From Nematostella vectensis (taxonomy: Eukaryota; Cnidaria; Anthozoa; Actiniaria; Edwardsiidae), in NCBI RefSeq assembly GCF_932526225.1, contig NC_064041.1, positions 16,987,888 to 17,051,887 of the forward strand: DNA of 64,000 bases. The letters are read 5' to 3'. The position numbers and the translations under genes are program-made. Positions 1 through 14,754 of this stretch are shown one piece after another; within the stretch, counting starts at the first letter, position 1, and the number at the start of each line of letters is the position of its first letter. A model generated the notes under the pieces. The model saw nothing but the letters and a program-made list of their open reading frames with translations, was not told the DNA's origin and searched no databases.

Positions 1-1633
1 ACAAGAACTAACTAAATTCCTTGGATAACTTGATTAAGTAGATTCTAACATAGAGCATAGCGCTCGATAGATTGATATACCTTTTTTTCCGAGTATACTG
101 TTTTATTATTCCTAATATTTCTTTTTTGAATTTACATTCGGAAAAAAAATAACCTTTTGGAGGTTACACTCGTAAAAGAAATTCCCGAATGTAACCCTGA
201 AGCTTTTCCCGAATGTAACCTCCAGTCCGATGGTGACTTTGCTTGGGATAGTTTACGATACCAATAGTATTAAAAGTAATTTTCATTACAATTCCCTTCA
301 TCAATACCACGTTAGTCTTTCGTTGAGGGCACTTGACTACTAACGCAGCGACCCGGGTTCGATTCCCGCTGATAGCCTATTTTTTTACTTTATTTTATTT
401 TTTTTTTAAATATCGATACTTAATTATACTGTTCTTGGTGTGTCATGACATAAAAAGAAGGTATAGGGACATTTTTATGTACTCTCAGCATCTTTGATGT
501 GCTCATGCTTTGTTCAGGATCCTGTACATATTTTATGCACACAAGAACTAACTAGATTCCTTGAATAAATTGATTAAGTAGATTCTAACATAGAGCATAG
601 CGCTCGATAAATTGATATACCTTTTTGTCAGAGTATACTGTTTTATTTTTCCTAATATTTCTTTTTTGAATTTACATTCGGAAAAAAAATTATCGATGGT
701 AACCTTTTGGAGGTTACACTCGTAAAACAAATTCCCGAATGTAACCCTGAAGCTTTTCCCGAATGTAACCTCCAGTCCGATGGTGACTTTACTTGGGATA
801 GTTTACGATACCAATAGTATTAAAAGTAATTTTCATTACAATTCCCTTCAGCAATGCCACGTTAGTCTTTCGTTGCGGGCACTTGACTACTAACGCAGCG
901 ACCCGGGTTCGATTCCCGCTGATAGCCTATTTTTTTCTTTTTTTTTTTTTTAAATCGATACTTAATTATACTGTTCTTGGTGTGTCATGACATAAAAAAA
1001 AAAGGTATAGGGACATTTTTATGTACTCTTAGCATCTTTGATGTGCTCATGCTTTGTTCAGGATCCTGCACATATTTTATGCACACAAGAACTAACTAAC
1101 TAGATTCCTTGGATAACTTGATTAAGTAGATTCTAACATAGAGCATAGCGCTCGATAGATTGATATACCTTTTTTTCAGAGTATACTGTTTTGTTTTTCC
1201 TAATGTTATTTTTTGGAATTTACATTCGGAAAAAAAATTATCGATTGTAACCTTTTGGAGGTTACACTCGTAAAACAAATTCCCGAATGTAACCCTGAAG
1301 CTTTTCCCGAATGTAACCTCCAGTCCGATGGTGACTTTGCTTGGGATAGTTTACGATACCAATAGTATTAAAAGTAATTTTCATTACAATTCCCTTCAGC
1401 AATGCCACGTTAGTCTTTCGATGCGGGCACTTGTCTACTAACGCAGCGAACCGGGTTCGATTCCCGCTGATAGCCTATTTTTTTCTTTATTTTTTTTTTT
1501 AAATATCGATACTTAATTATACTGTTGTTGGTGTGTCATGACATAAAAAGTAGGTATAGGGACATTTTTATGTACTCTCAGCATCTTTGATGTGCTCATG
1601 CTTTGTTCAGGATCCTGTACATATTTTATGCAC

Positions 1634-2730
1634 ACAAGAACTAACTAGATTCCTTGGATAACTTGATTAAGTAGATTCTAACATAGAGCATAGCGCTCGA
1701 TAGATTGATATACCTTTTTTTCCGAGTATACTGTTTTATTTTTCCTAATGTTACTTTTTGGAATTTACATTCGGAAAAAAAAGAATTATCGATTGTAACC
1801 TTTTGGAGGTTACACTCGTAAAACAAATTCCCGAATGTAACCCTGAAGCTTTTCCCGAATATAACCTCCAGTCCGATGGTGACTTTACTTGGGATAGTTT
1901 ACGATACCAATAGTATTAAAAGTAATTTTCATTACAATTCCCTTCAGCAATGCCACGTTAGTCTTTCGTTGCGGGCACTCGACTACTAACGCAGCCACCC
2001 GGGTTTGATTCCCGCTGATAACCTATTTTTTTTTCTTTATTATTTTTTTTTAAATATCGATACTTTATTATACTGTTCTTGGTGTGTCATGACATAAAAA
2101 GAAAGTATAGGGACATTTTTATGTACTCTCAGCATCTTTGATGTGCTCATGCTTTGTTCAGGATCCTGTACATATTTTATGCACACAAGAACTAACTAGA
2201 TTCTTTGGATAACTTGATTAAGTAGATTCTAACATAGAGCATAGCGCTCGATAGATTGATATACCTTTTTTTCAGAGTATACTGTTTTGTTTTTCCTAAT
2301 GTTACTTTTTGGAATTTACATTCGGAAAAAAAATTATCGATTGTAACCTTTTGGAGGTTACACTCGTAAAACAAATTCCCGAATGTAACCCTGAAGCTTT
2401 TCCCGAATGTAACCTCCAGTCCGATGGTGACTTTGCTTGGGATAGTTTACGATACCAATAGTATTAAAAGTAATTTTCATTACAATTCCCTTCAGCAATG
2501 CCACGTTAGTCTTTCGATGCGGGCACTTGTCTACTAACGCAGCGAACCGGGTTCGATTCCAGCTGATAGCCTATTTTTTTCTTTATTTTTTTTTTAAATA
2601 TCGATACTTAATTATACTGTTGTTGGTGTGTCATGACATAAAAAGTAGGTATAGGGACATTTTTATGTACTCTCAGCATCTTTGATGTGCTCATGCTTTG
2701 TTCAGGATCCTGTACATATTTTATGCACAC
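1634..2730 (+). repeat. Two-monomer cassette recurring at three sites
   Basis: The first monomer has an extra GAA after the A tract (AAAAGAATTATCG), CGAATATAACC and GGTTTGATTCCCGCTGATAACC. The second has TTCAGAG, TGTTTTGTTTTTCC and GATTCCAGCTGATAG. The same ordered pair is found at about 10377-11471 and 13660-14754. The latter two belong to the six-monomer duplication; the first is about 8 kb upstream. Confidence 0.75.
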
Positions 2731-3449
2731 AAGAACTAACTAGATTCCTTGGATAACTTGATTAAGTAGATTCTAACATAGAGCATAGCGCTCGATAGAT
2801 TGATATACCTTTTTTTCTAAGTATACTGTTTTATTTTTCCTAATGTTACTTTTTGGAATTTACATTCGGAAAAAAAATTATCGATTGTAACCTTTTGGAG
2901 GTTACACTCGTAAAACAAATTCCCGAATGTAACCCTGAAGCTTTTCCCGAATGTAACCTCCAGTCCGATGGTGACTTTGCTTGGGATAGTTTACGATACC
3001 AATAGTATTAAAAGTAATTTTCATTACAATTCCCTTCATCAATGCCACGTTAGTCTTTCGTTGCGGGCACTTGACTACTAACGCAGCGACCCGGGTTCGA
3101 TTCCCGCTGATAGCCTATTTTTTTTTCTTTTTTATTTTATTTTTTAAATATAGATACTTAATTATACTGTTTTTGGTGTGTCATGACATAAAAAGAAGGT
3201 ATAGGGACATTTTTATGTACTCTCAGCATCTTTGATGTGCTCATGCTTTGTTCAGGATCCTGTACATATTTTATGCACACAAGAACTAACTAGATTCCTT
3301 GGATAAATTGATTAAGTAGATTCTAACATAGAGCATAGCGCTCGATAGATTGATATACCTTTTTTTCCGAGTATACTGTTTTATTTTTCCTAATGTTACT
3401 TTTTGGAATTTACATTCGGAAAAAAAATTATCGATTGTAACCTTTTGGA

Positions 3450-6400
3450 GGTTACACTCGTAAAACAAATTCCCGAATGTAACCCTGAAGCTTTTCCCGA
3501 ATGTAACCTCCAGTCCGATGGTGACTTTGCTTGGGATAGTTTACGATACCAATAGTATTAAAAGTAATTTTCATTACAATTCCCATCAGCAATGCCACGT
3601 TAGTCTTTCGTTGCGGGCACTTGACTACTAACGCAGCCACCCGGGTTCGATTCTCGCTGATAGCCTATTTTTTTTCTTTACTTTTTTTTTAAATATCGAT
3701 ACTTAATTATACTGTTCTTGGTGTGTCATGACATAAAAAGAAGGTATAGGGACATTTGTATGTACTCTCAGCATCTTTGATGTGCTCATGCTTTGTTCAG
3801 GATCCTGTACATATTTTATGCACACAAGAACTAACTAGATTCATTGGATAACTTGATTGAGTAGATTATAACATAGAGCATAGCGCTCGATAGATTGATA
3901 TACCTTTTTTTCCGAGTATACTGTTTTATTTTTCCTAATGTTACTTTTTGGAATTTACATTCGGAAAAAAAATTATCGATTGTAACCTTTTGGAGGTTAC
4001 ACTCGTAAAACAAATTCCCGAATGTAACCCTGAAGCTTTTCCCGAATGTAACCTCCAGTCCGATGGTGACTTTGCTTGGGATAGTTTACGATACCAATAG
4101 TATTAAAAGTAATTTTCATTACAATTCCCATCAGCAATGCCACGTTAGTCTTTCGTTGCGGGCACTTGACTACTAACGCAGCCACCCGGGTTCGATTCCC
4201 GCTGATAGCCTATTTTTTTTCTTTACTTTTTTTTTAAATATCGATACTTAATTATACTGTTCTTGGTGTGTCATGACATAAAAAGAAGGTATAGGGACAT
4301 TTGTATGTACTCTCAGCATCTTTGATGTGCTCATGCTTTGTTCAGGATCCTGTACATATTTTATGCACACAAGAACTAACTAGATTCCTTGGATAACTTG
4401 ATTAGGTAGATTCTAACATAGAGCATAGCGCTCGATAGATTGATATACCTTTTTTTCCGAGTATACTGTTTTATTTTTCCTAATGTTACTTTTTGGAATT
4501 TACATTCGGAAAAAAAATTATCGATTGTAACCGTTTGGAGGTTACACTCGTAAAACAAATTCCCGAATACAACCCTGAAGCTTTTCCCGAATGTAACCTC
4601 CAGTCCGATGTTGACTTTGCATGGGATAGTTTACGATACCAATAGTATTAAAAGTAATTTTCATTACTTTTCCCATCAGCAATGCCACGTTAGTCTTTCG
4701 TTGCGGGCACTTGACTACTAACGCAGCTACCCGGGTTCGATTCCCGCTGATAGCCTATTTTTTTTCTTTACTTTTTTTTTAAATATCGATACTTAATTAT
4801 ACTGTTCTTGGTGTGTCATGACATAAAAAGAAGGTATAGGGACATTTGTATGTACTCTCAGCATCTTTGATGTGCTCATGCTTTGTTCAGGATCCTGTAC
4901 ATATTTTATGCACACAAGAACTAACTAGATTCCTTGGATAACTTGATTAGGTAGATTCTAACATAGAGCATAGCGCTCGATAGATTGATATACCTTTTTT
5001 TCCGAGTATACTGTTTTATTTTTCTTAATGTTAGTTTTTGGAATTTACATTCGGAAAAAAAATTATAGATTGTAACCTTTTGGATGTTACACTCGTAAAA
5101 CAAATTCCCGAATGTAACCCTGAAGCTTTTCCCGAATGTAACCTCCAGTCCGATGGTGACTTTGCTTGGGATAGTTTACGATACCAATAGTATTAAAAGT
5201 AATTTTCATTACAATTCCCATCAGCAATGCCACGTTAGTCTTTCGTTGCGGGCACTTGACTACTAACGCAGCCACCCGGGTTCGATTCTCGCTGATAGCC
5301 TATTTTTTTTCTTTACTTTTTTTTTAAATATCGATACTTAATTATACTGTTCTTGGTGTGTCATGACATAAAAAGAAGGTATAGGGACATTTGTATGTAC
5401 TCTCAGCATCTTTGATGTGCTCATGCTTTGTTCAGGATCCTGTACATATTTTATGCACACAAGAACTAACTAGATTCATTGGATAACTTGATTGAGTAGA
5501 TTATAACATAGAGCATAGCGCTCGATAGATTGATATACCTTTTTTTCCGAGTATACTGTTTTATTTTTCCTAATGTTACTTTTTGGAATTTACATTCGGA
5601 AAAAAAATTATCGATTGTAACCTTTTGGAGGTTACACTCGTAAAACAAATTCCCGAATGTAACCCTGAAGCTTTTCCCGAATGTAACCTCCAGTCCGATG
5701 GTGACTTTGCTTGGGATAGTTTACGATACCAATAGTATTAAAAGTAATTTTCATTACAATTCCCATCAGCAATGCCACGTTAGTCTTTCGTTGCGGGCAC
5801 TTGACTACTAACGCAGCCACCCGGGTTCGATTCCCGCTGATAGCCTATTTTTTTTCTTTACTTTTTTTTTAAATATCGATACTTAATTATACTGTTCTTG
5901 GTGTGTCATGACATAAAAAGAAGGTATAGGGACATTTGTATGTACTCTCAGCATCTTTGATGTGCTCATGCTTTGTTCAGGATCCTGTACATATTTTATG
6001 CACACAAGAACTAACTAGATTCCTTGGATAACTTGATTAGGTAGATTCTAACATAGAGCATAGCGCTCGATAGATTGATATACCTTTTTTTCCGAGTATA
6101 CTGTTTTATTTTTCCTAATGTTACTTTTTGGAATTTACATTCGGAAAAAAAATTATCGATTGTAACCGTTTGGAGGTTACACTCGTAAAACAAATTCCCG
6201 AATACAACCCTGAAGCTTTTCCCGAATGTAACCTCCAGTCCGATGTTGACTTTGCATGGGATAGTTTACGATACCAATAGTATTAAAAGTAATTTTCATT
6301 ACTTTTCCCATCAGCAATGCCACGTTAGTCTTTCGTTGCGGGCACTTGACTACTAACGCAGCTACCCGGGTTCGATTCCCGCTGATAGCCTATTTTTTTT

Positions 6401-6760
6401 CTTTACTTTTTTTTTAAATATCGATACTTAATTATACTGTTCTTGGTGTGTCATGACATAAAAAGAAGGTATAGGGACATTTGTATGTACTCTCAGCATC
6501 TTTGATGTGCTCATGCTTTGTTCAGGATCCTGTACATATTTTATGCACACAAGAACTAACTAGATTCCTTGGATAACTTGATTAGGTAGATTCTAACATA
6601 GAGCATAGCGCTCGATAGATTGATATACCTTTTTTTCCGAGTATACTGTTTTATTTTTCTTAATGTTAGTTTTTGGAATTTACATTCGGAAAAAAAATTA
6701 TAGATTGTAACCTTTTGGATGTTACACTCGTAAAACAAATTCCCGAATGTAACCCTGAAG
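3450..6760 (+). repeat. Tandem duplication of a three-monomer block (1635 bp)
   Basis: About 3450-5084 is repeated at about 5085-6719. Rare changes recur exactly 1635 bp apart: the GATTGAGTAGATTATAAC variant in the monomers at about 3825 and 5460, CCCGAATACAACC near 4562 and 6197 with CATTACTTTTCCCATC behind each, and TTATAGATTGTAACC near 5064 and 6699. Both edges fall inside monomers, as unequal crossing-over produces. Confidence 0.85.
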
Positions 6761-7095
6761 CTATTCCCGAATGTAACCTCCAATCCGATGGTGACTTTGC
6801 TTGGGATAGTTTACGATACCAATAGTATTAAAAGTAATTTTCATTACTTTTCCCATCAGCAATGCCACGTTAGTCTTTCGTTGCGGGCACTTGACTACTA
6901 ACGCAGCTACCCGGGTTCGATTCCCGCTGATAGCCTATTTTTTTTCTTTACTTTTTTTTTTAATATCGATACTTAATTATACTGTTCTTGGTGTGTCATG
7001 ACATAAAAAGAAGGTATAGGGACATTTTTATGTACTCTCAGCATTTTTTTTTTGTTCTCATGCTTTGTTCAGGGTCCTGTACATATTTTATGCAC

Positions 7096-8189
7096 ACAAG
7101 AACTAACTAGATTCCTTGGATAACTTGATTAAGTAGATTCTAACATAGAGCATAGCGCTCGATAGATTGATATACCTTTTTTTCCGAGTATACTGTTTTA
7201 TTTTTCCTAATGTTACTTTTTGGAATTTACATTCGGAAAAAAAATTATCGATTGTAACCTTTTGGAGGTTACACTCGTAAAACAAATTCCCGAATGTAAC
7301 CCTGAAGCTTTTCCCGAATGTAACCTCCAGTCCGATGGTGACTTTGCTTGGGATAGTTTACGATACCAATAGTATTACAAGTAATTTTCATTACAATTCC
7401 CTTCAGCAATGCCACGTTAGTCTTTCGTTGCGGGCACTTGACTACTAACGCAGCGACCTGGGTTCGATTCCCGCTGATAGCCTATTTTTTTTCTTTACTT
7501 TTTTTTTTAAAATATCGATACTTAATTATACTGTTCTTGGTGTGTCATGACATAAAAAGAAGGTATATGGACATTTTTATGTACTCTCAGCATCTTTGAT
7601 GTGCTCATGCTTTGTTCAGGATCCTGCACATATTTTATGCACACAAGAACTAACTAGATTCCTTGGATAACTTGATTAAGTAGATTCTAACATAGAGCAT
7701 AGCGCTCGATAGATTGATATACCTTTTTTTCCGAGTATACTGTTTTATTTTTCCTAATGTTACTTTTTGGAATTTACATTCGGAAAAAAAATTATCGATT
7801 GTAACCTTTTGGAGGTTACACTCGTAAAACAAATTCCCGAATGTAACCCTGAAGCTTTTCCCGAATGTAACCTCCAGTCCGATGGTGACTTTGCTTGGGA
7901 TAGTTTACGATACCAATAGTATTACAAGTAATTTTCATTACAATTCCCTTCAGCAATGCCACGTTAGTCTTTCGTTGCGGGCACTTGACTACTAACGCAG
8001 CGACCTGGGTTCGATTCCCGCTGATAGCCTATTTTTTTTCTTTACTTTTTTTTTTAAAATATCGATACTTAATTATACTGTTCTTGGTGTGTCATGACAT
8101 AAAAAGAAGGTATATGGACATTTTTATGTACTCTCAGCATCTTTGATGTGCTCATGCTTTGTTCAGGATCCTGTACATATTTTATGCAC
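7096..8189 (+). repeat. Single-monomer duplication
   Basis: The copies 7096-7642 and 7643-8189 share private changes: GACCTGGGTTCG in place of GACCCGGG, GGTATATGGAC, and TTTAAAATATCG after the T tract. They look like the product of a recent one-unit duplication. Confidence 0.8.
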
Positions 8190-11100
8190 ACAAGAACTAT
8201 CTAGATTCCTTGGATAACTTGATTAAGTAGATTCTAACATAGAGCATAGCGCTCGATAGATTGATATACCTTTTTTTCCGAGTATACTGTTTTATTTTTC
8301 CTAATGTTACTTTTTGGAATTTACATTCGGAAAAAAAATTATCGATTGTAACCTTTTGGAGGTTACACTCGTAAAACAAATTCCCGAATGTAACCCTGAA
8401 GCTTTTCCCGAATGTAACCTCCAGTCCGATGGTGACTTTGCATGGGATAGTTTACGATACCAATAGTATTAAAAGTAATTTTCATTACAATTCCCTTCAG
8501 CAATGCCACGTTAGACTTTCGTTGCGGGCACTTGTCTACTAACGCAGCGAACCGGGTTCGATTCCCGCTGATAGCCTATTTTTTTTCTTTATTTTTTTTT
8601 TTAAATATCGATACTTAATTATACTGTTCTTGGTGGTGCCATGACATAAAAAGAAGGTATAGGGACATTTTTATGTACTCTCAGCATCTTTGATGTGCTC
8701 ATGCTTTGTTCAGGATCCTGTACATATTTTATGCACACAAGAACTAACTAGATTCATTGGATAACTTGATTAAGTAGATTCTAACATAGAGCATAGCGCT
8801 CGATAGATTGATATACCTTTTTTTCCGAGTATACTGTTTTATTTTTCCTAATGTTACTTTTTGAAATTTACATTCGGAAAAAAAATTATCGATTGTAACC
8901 TTTTGGAGGTTACACTCGTAAAACAAATTCCCGAATGTAACCCTGAAGCTTTTCCCGAATTTAACCTCCAGTCCGATGGTGACTTTGCTTGGGATAGTTT
9001 ACGATACCAATAGTATTAAAAGTAATTTTCATTACAATTCCCATCAGCAATGCCACGTTAGTCTTTCGTTGCGGGCACTCGACTACTAACGCAGCCACCC
9101 GGGTTTGATTCCCGCTGATAGCCTATTTTTTTCTTTACTTTTTTTTTTTAAATATCGATACTTAATTATACTGTTCTTGGTGTGTCATGACATAAAAAGA
9201 AGGTATAGGGACATTTTTATGTACTCTCAGCATCTTTGATGTGCTCATGCTTTGTTCAGGATCCTGTACATATTTTATGCACACAAGAACTAACTAGATT
9301 CCTTGGATAACTTGATTAAGTAGATTCTAACATAGAGCATAGCGCTCGATATATTGATATACCTTTTTTTCCGAGTATACTGTTTTATTTTTCCTAATGT
9401 TACTTTTTGGAATTTACATTCGGAAAAAAAAATTATCGATTGTAACCGTTTGGAGGTTACACTCGTAAAACAAATTCCCGAATGTAACCCTGAAGCTTTT
9501 CCCGAATGTAACCTCCAGTCCGATTATTGTTTTTGCATGGGATAGTTTACGATACCAATAGTATTAAAAGTAATTTTCATTACAATTCCCCTCAGCAATG
9601 CCACGTTAGTCTTTCATTGCGGGCACTTGACTACTAAAGCAGCCACCCGGGTTTGATTCCCGCTGATAACCTATTTTTTTTTCTTTATTATTTTTTTTTA
9701 AATATCGATACTTTATTATACTGTTCTTGGTGTGTCATGACATAAAAAGAAAGTATAGGGACATTTTTATGTACTCTCAGCATCTTTGATGTGCTCATGC
9801 TTTGTTCAGGATCCTGTACATATTTTATGCACACAAGAACTAACTAGATTCCTTGGATAACTTGATTAAGTAGATTCTAACATAGAGCATAGCGCTCGAT
9901 AGATTGATATACCTTTTTTTCAGAGTATACTGTTTTGTTTTTCCTAATGTTACTTTTTGGAATTTACATTCGGAAAAAAAATTATCGATTGTAACCTTTT
10001 GGAGGTTACACTCGTAAAACAAATTCCCGAATGTAACCCTGAAGCTTTTCCCGAATGTAACCTCCAGTCCGATGGTGACTTTGCTTGGGATAGTTTACGA
10101 TACCAATAGTATTAAAAGTAATTTTCATTACAATTCCCTTCAGCAATGCCACGTTAGTCTTTCGATGCGGGCACTTGTCTACTAACGCAGCGAACCGGGT
10201 TCGATTCCCGCTGATAGCCTATTTTTTTCTTTATTTTTTTTTTAAATATCGATACTTAATTATACTGTTGTTGGTGTGTCATGACATAAAAAGTAGGTAT
10301 AGGGACATTTTTATGTACTCTCAGCATCTTTGATGTGCTCATGCTTTGTTCAGGATCCTGTACATATTTTATGCACACAAGAACTAACTAGATTCCTTGG
10401 ATAACTTGATTAAGTAGATTCTAACATAGAGCATAGCGCTCGATAGATTGATATACCTTTTTTTCCGAGTATACTGTTTTATTTTTCCTAATGTTACTTT
10501 TTGGAATTTACATTCGGAAAAAAAAGAATTATCGATTGTAACCTTTTGGAGGTTACACTCGTAAAACAAATTCCCGAATGTAACCCTGAAGCTTTTCCCG
10601 AATATAACCTCCAGTCCGATGGTGACTTTACTTGGGATAGTTTACGATACCAATAGTATTAAAAGTAATTTTCATTACAATTCCCTTCAGCAATGCCACG
10701 TTAGTCTTTCGTTGCGGGCACTCGACTACTAACGCAGCCACCCGGGTTTGATTCCCGCTGATAACCTATTTTTTTTTCTTTATTATTTTTTTTTAAATAT
10801 CGATACTTTATTATACTGTTCTTGGTGTGTCATGACATAAAAAGAAAGTATAGGGACATTTTTATGTACTCTCAGCATCTTTGATGTGCTCATGCTTTGT
10901 TCAGGATCCTGTACATATTTTATGCACACAAGAACTAACTAGATTCCTTGGATAACTTGATTAAGTAGATTCTAACATAGAGCATAGCGCTCGATAGATT
11001 GATATACCTTTTTTTCAGAGTATACTGTTTTGTTTTTCCTAATGTTACTTTTTGGAATTTACATTCGGAAAAAAAATTATCGATTGTAACCTTTTGGAGG

Positions 11101-14100
11101 TTACACTCGTAAAACAAATTCCCGAATGTAACCCTGAAGCTTTTCCCGAATGTAACCTCCAGTCCGATGGTGACTTTGCTTGGGATAGTTTACGATACCA
11201 ATAGTATTAAAAGTAATTTTCATTACAATTCCCTTCAGCAATGCCACGTTAGTCTTTCGATGCGGGCACTTGTCTACTAACGCAGCGAACCGGGTTCGAT
11301 TCCAGCTGATAGCCTATTTTTTTCTTTATTTTTTTTTTAAATATCGATACTTAATTATACTGTTGTTGGTGTGTCATGACATAAAAAGTAGGTATAGGGA
11401 CATTTTTATGTACTCTCAGCATCTTTGATGTGCTCATGCTTTGTTCAGGATCCTGTACATATTTTATGCACACAAGAACTAACTAGATTCCTTGGATAAC
11501 TTGATTAAGTAGATTCTAACATAGAGCATAGCGCTCGATAGATTGATATACCTTTTTTTCCGAGTATACTGTTTTATTTTTCCTAATGTTACTTTTTGGA
11601 ATTTACATTCGGAAAAAAAATTATCGATTGTAACCTTTTGGAGGTTACACTCGTAAAACAAATTCCCGAATGTAACCCTGAAGCTTTTCCCGAATGTAAC
11701 CTCCAGTCCGATGGTGACTTTGCATGGGATAGTTTACGATACCAATAGTATTAAAAGTAATTTTCATTACAATTCCCTTCAGCAATGCCACGTTAGACTT
11801 TCGTTGCGGGCACTTGTCTACTAACGCAGCGAACCGGGTTCGATTCCCGCTGATAGCCTATTTTTTTTCTTTATTTTTTTTTTTAAATATCGATACTTAA
11901 TTATACTGTTCTTGGTGGTGCCATGACATAAAAAGAAGGTATAGGGACATTTTTATGTACTCTCAGCATCTTTGATGTGCTCATGCTTTGTTCAGGATCC
12001 TGTACATATTTTATGCACACAAGAACTAACTAGATTCATTGGATAACTTGATTAAGTAGATTCTAACATAGAGCATAGCGCTCGATAGATTGATATACCT
12101 TTTTTTCCGAGTATACTGTTTTATTTTTCCTAATGTTACTTTTTGAAATTTACATTCGGAAAAAAAATTATCGATTGTAACCTTTTGGAGGTTACACTCG
12201 TAAAACAAATTCCCGAATGTAACCCTGAAGCTTTTCCCGAATTTAACCTCCAGTCCGATGGTGACTTTGCTTGGGATAGTTTACGATACCAATAGTATTA
12301 AAAGTAATTTTCATTACAATTCCCATCAGCAATGCCACGTTAGTCTTTCGTTGCGGGCACTCGACTACTAACGCAGCCACCCGGGTTTGATTCCCGCTGA
12401 TAGCCTATTTTTTTCTTTACTTTTTTTTTTTAAATATCGATACTTAATTATACTGTTCTTGGTGTGTCATGACATAAAAAGAAGGTATAGGGACATTTTT
12501 ATGTACTCTCAGCATCTTTGATGTGCTCATGCTTTGTTTAGGATCCTGTACATATTTTATGCACACAAGAACTAACTAGATTCCTTGGATAACTTGATTA
12601 AGTAGATTCTAACATAGAGCATAGCGCTCGATATATTGATATACCTTTTTTTCCGAGTATACTGTTTTATTTTTCCTAATGTTACTTTTTGGAATTTACA
12701 TTCGGAAAAAAAAATTATCGATTGTAACCGTTTGGAGGTTACACTCGTAAAACAAATTCCCGAATGTAACCCTGAAGCTTTTCCCGAATGTAACCTCCAG
12801 TCCGATTATTGTTTTTGCATGGGATAGTTTACGATACCAATAGTATTAAAAGTAATTTTCATTACAATTCCCCTCAGCAATGCCACGTTAGTCTTTCATT
12901 GCGGGCACTTGACTACTAACGCAGCCACCCGGGTTTGATTCCCGCTGATAACCTATTTTTTTTTCTTTATTATTTTTTTTTAAATATCGATACTTTATTA
13001 TACTGTTCTTGGTGTGTCATGACATAAAAAGAAAGTATAGGGACATTTTTATGTACTCTCAGCATCTTTGATGTGCTCATGCTTTGTTCAGGATCCTGTA
13101 CATATTTTATGCACACAAGAACTAACTAGATTCCTTGGATAACTTGATTAAGTAGATTCTAACATAGAGCATAGCGCTCGATAGATTGATATACCTTTTT
13201 TTCCGAGTATACTGTTTTGTTTTTCCTAATGTTACTTTTTGGAATTTACATTCGGAAAAAAAATTATCGATTGTAACCTTTTGGAGGTTACACTCGTAAA
13301 ACAAATTCCCGAATGTAACCCTGAAGCTTTTCCCGAATGTAACTTCCAGTCCGATGGTGACTTTGCTTGGGATAGTTTACGATACCAATAGTATTAAAAG
13401 TAGTTTTCATTACAATTCCCTTCAGCAATGCCACGTTAGTCTTTCGATGCGGGCACTTGTCTACTAACGCAGCGAACCGGGTTCGATTCCCGCTGATAGC
13501 CTATTTTTTTCTTTATTTTTTTTTTTAAATATCGATACTTAATTATACTGTTGTTGGTGTGTCATGACATAAAAAGTAGGTATAGGGACATTTTTATGTA
13601 CTCTCAGCATCTTTGATGTGCTCATGCTTTGTTCAGGATCCTGTACATATTTTATGCACACAAGAACTAACTAGATTCCTTGGATAACTTGATTAAGTAG
13701 ATTCTAACATAGAGCATAGCGCTCGATAGATTGATATACCTTTTTTTCCGAGTATACTGTTTTATTTTTTCTAATGTTACTTTTTGGAATTTACATTCGG
13801 AAAAAAAAGAATTATCGATTGTAACCTTTTGGAGGTTACACTCGTAAAACAAATTCCCGAATGTAACCCTGAAGCTTTTCCCGAATATAACCTCCAGTCC
13901 GATGGTGACTTTACTTGGGATAGTTTACGATACCAATAGTATTAAAAGTAATTTTCATTACAATTCCCTTCAGCAATGCCACGTTAGTCTTTCGTTGCGG
14001 GCACTCGACTACTAACGCAGCCACCCGGGTTTGATTCCCGCTGATAACCTATTTTTTTTTCTTTATTATTTTTTTTTAAATATCGATACTTTATTATACT

Positions 14101-14754
14101 GTTCTTGGTGTGTCATGACATAAAAAGAAAGTATAGGGACATTTTTATGTACTCTCAGCATCTTTGATGTGCTCATGCTTTGTTCAGGATCCTGTACATA
14201 TTTTATGCACACAAGAACTAACTAGATTCCTTGGATAACTTGATTAAGTAGATTCTAACATAGAGCATAGCGCTCGATAGATTGATATACCTTTTTTTCA
14301 GAGTATACTGTTTTGTTTTTCCTAATGTTACTTTTTGGAATTTACATTCGGAAAAAAAATTATCGATTGTAACCTTTTGGAGGTTACACTCGTAAAACAA
14401 ATTCCCGAATGTAACCCTGAAGCTTTTCCCGAATGTAACCTCCAGTCCGATGGTGACTTTGCTTGGGATAGTTTACGATACCAATAGTATTAAAAGTAAT
14501 TTTCATTACAATTCCCTTCAGCAATGCCACGTTAGTCTTTCGATGCGGGCACTTGTCTACTAACGCAGCGAACCGGGTTCGATTCCAGCTGATAGCCTAT
14601 TTTTTTCTTTATTTTTTTTTTAAATATCGATACTTAATTATACTGTTGTTGGTGTGTCATGACATAAAAAGTAGGTATAGGGACATTTTTATGTACTCTC
14701 AGCATCTTTGATGTGCTCATGCTTTGTTCAGGATCCTGTACATATTTTATGCAC
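8190..14754 (+). repeat. Tandem duplication of a six-monomer block (about 3282 bp)
   Basis: About 8190-11471 corresponds to about 11472-14754. Markers 3282-3291 bp apart include GTTAGACTTTCG, the unusual GGTGGTGCCATGAC, TTTTTGAAATTTAC, CGATTATTGTTTTTGCATGG (near 9522 and 12804), CGAATATAACC and GATTCCAGCTGATAG. A few markers differ (for example TTCAGAG versus TTCCGAG in the third-to-fourth monomer), so later exchange or mutation has touched it. Confidence 0.8.

Noticed and set aside
3452-3640. 62-residue minus-strand frame (MAALVVKC...) in some monomers
   Set aside because: Reads the reverse strand of the tRNA-like segment and spacer. It is open only in some subfamilies and resembles no protein I recognise.
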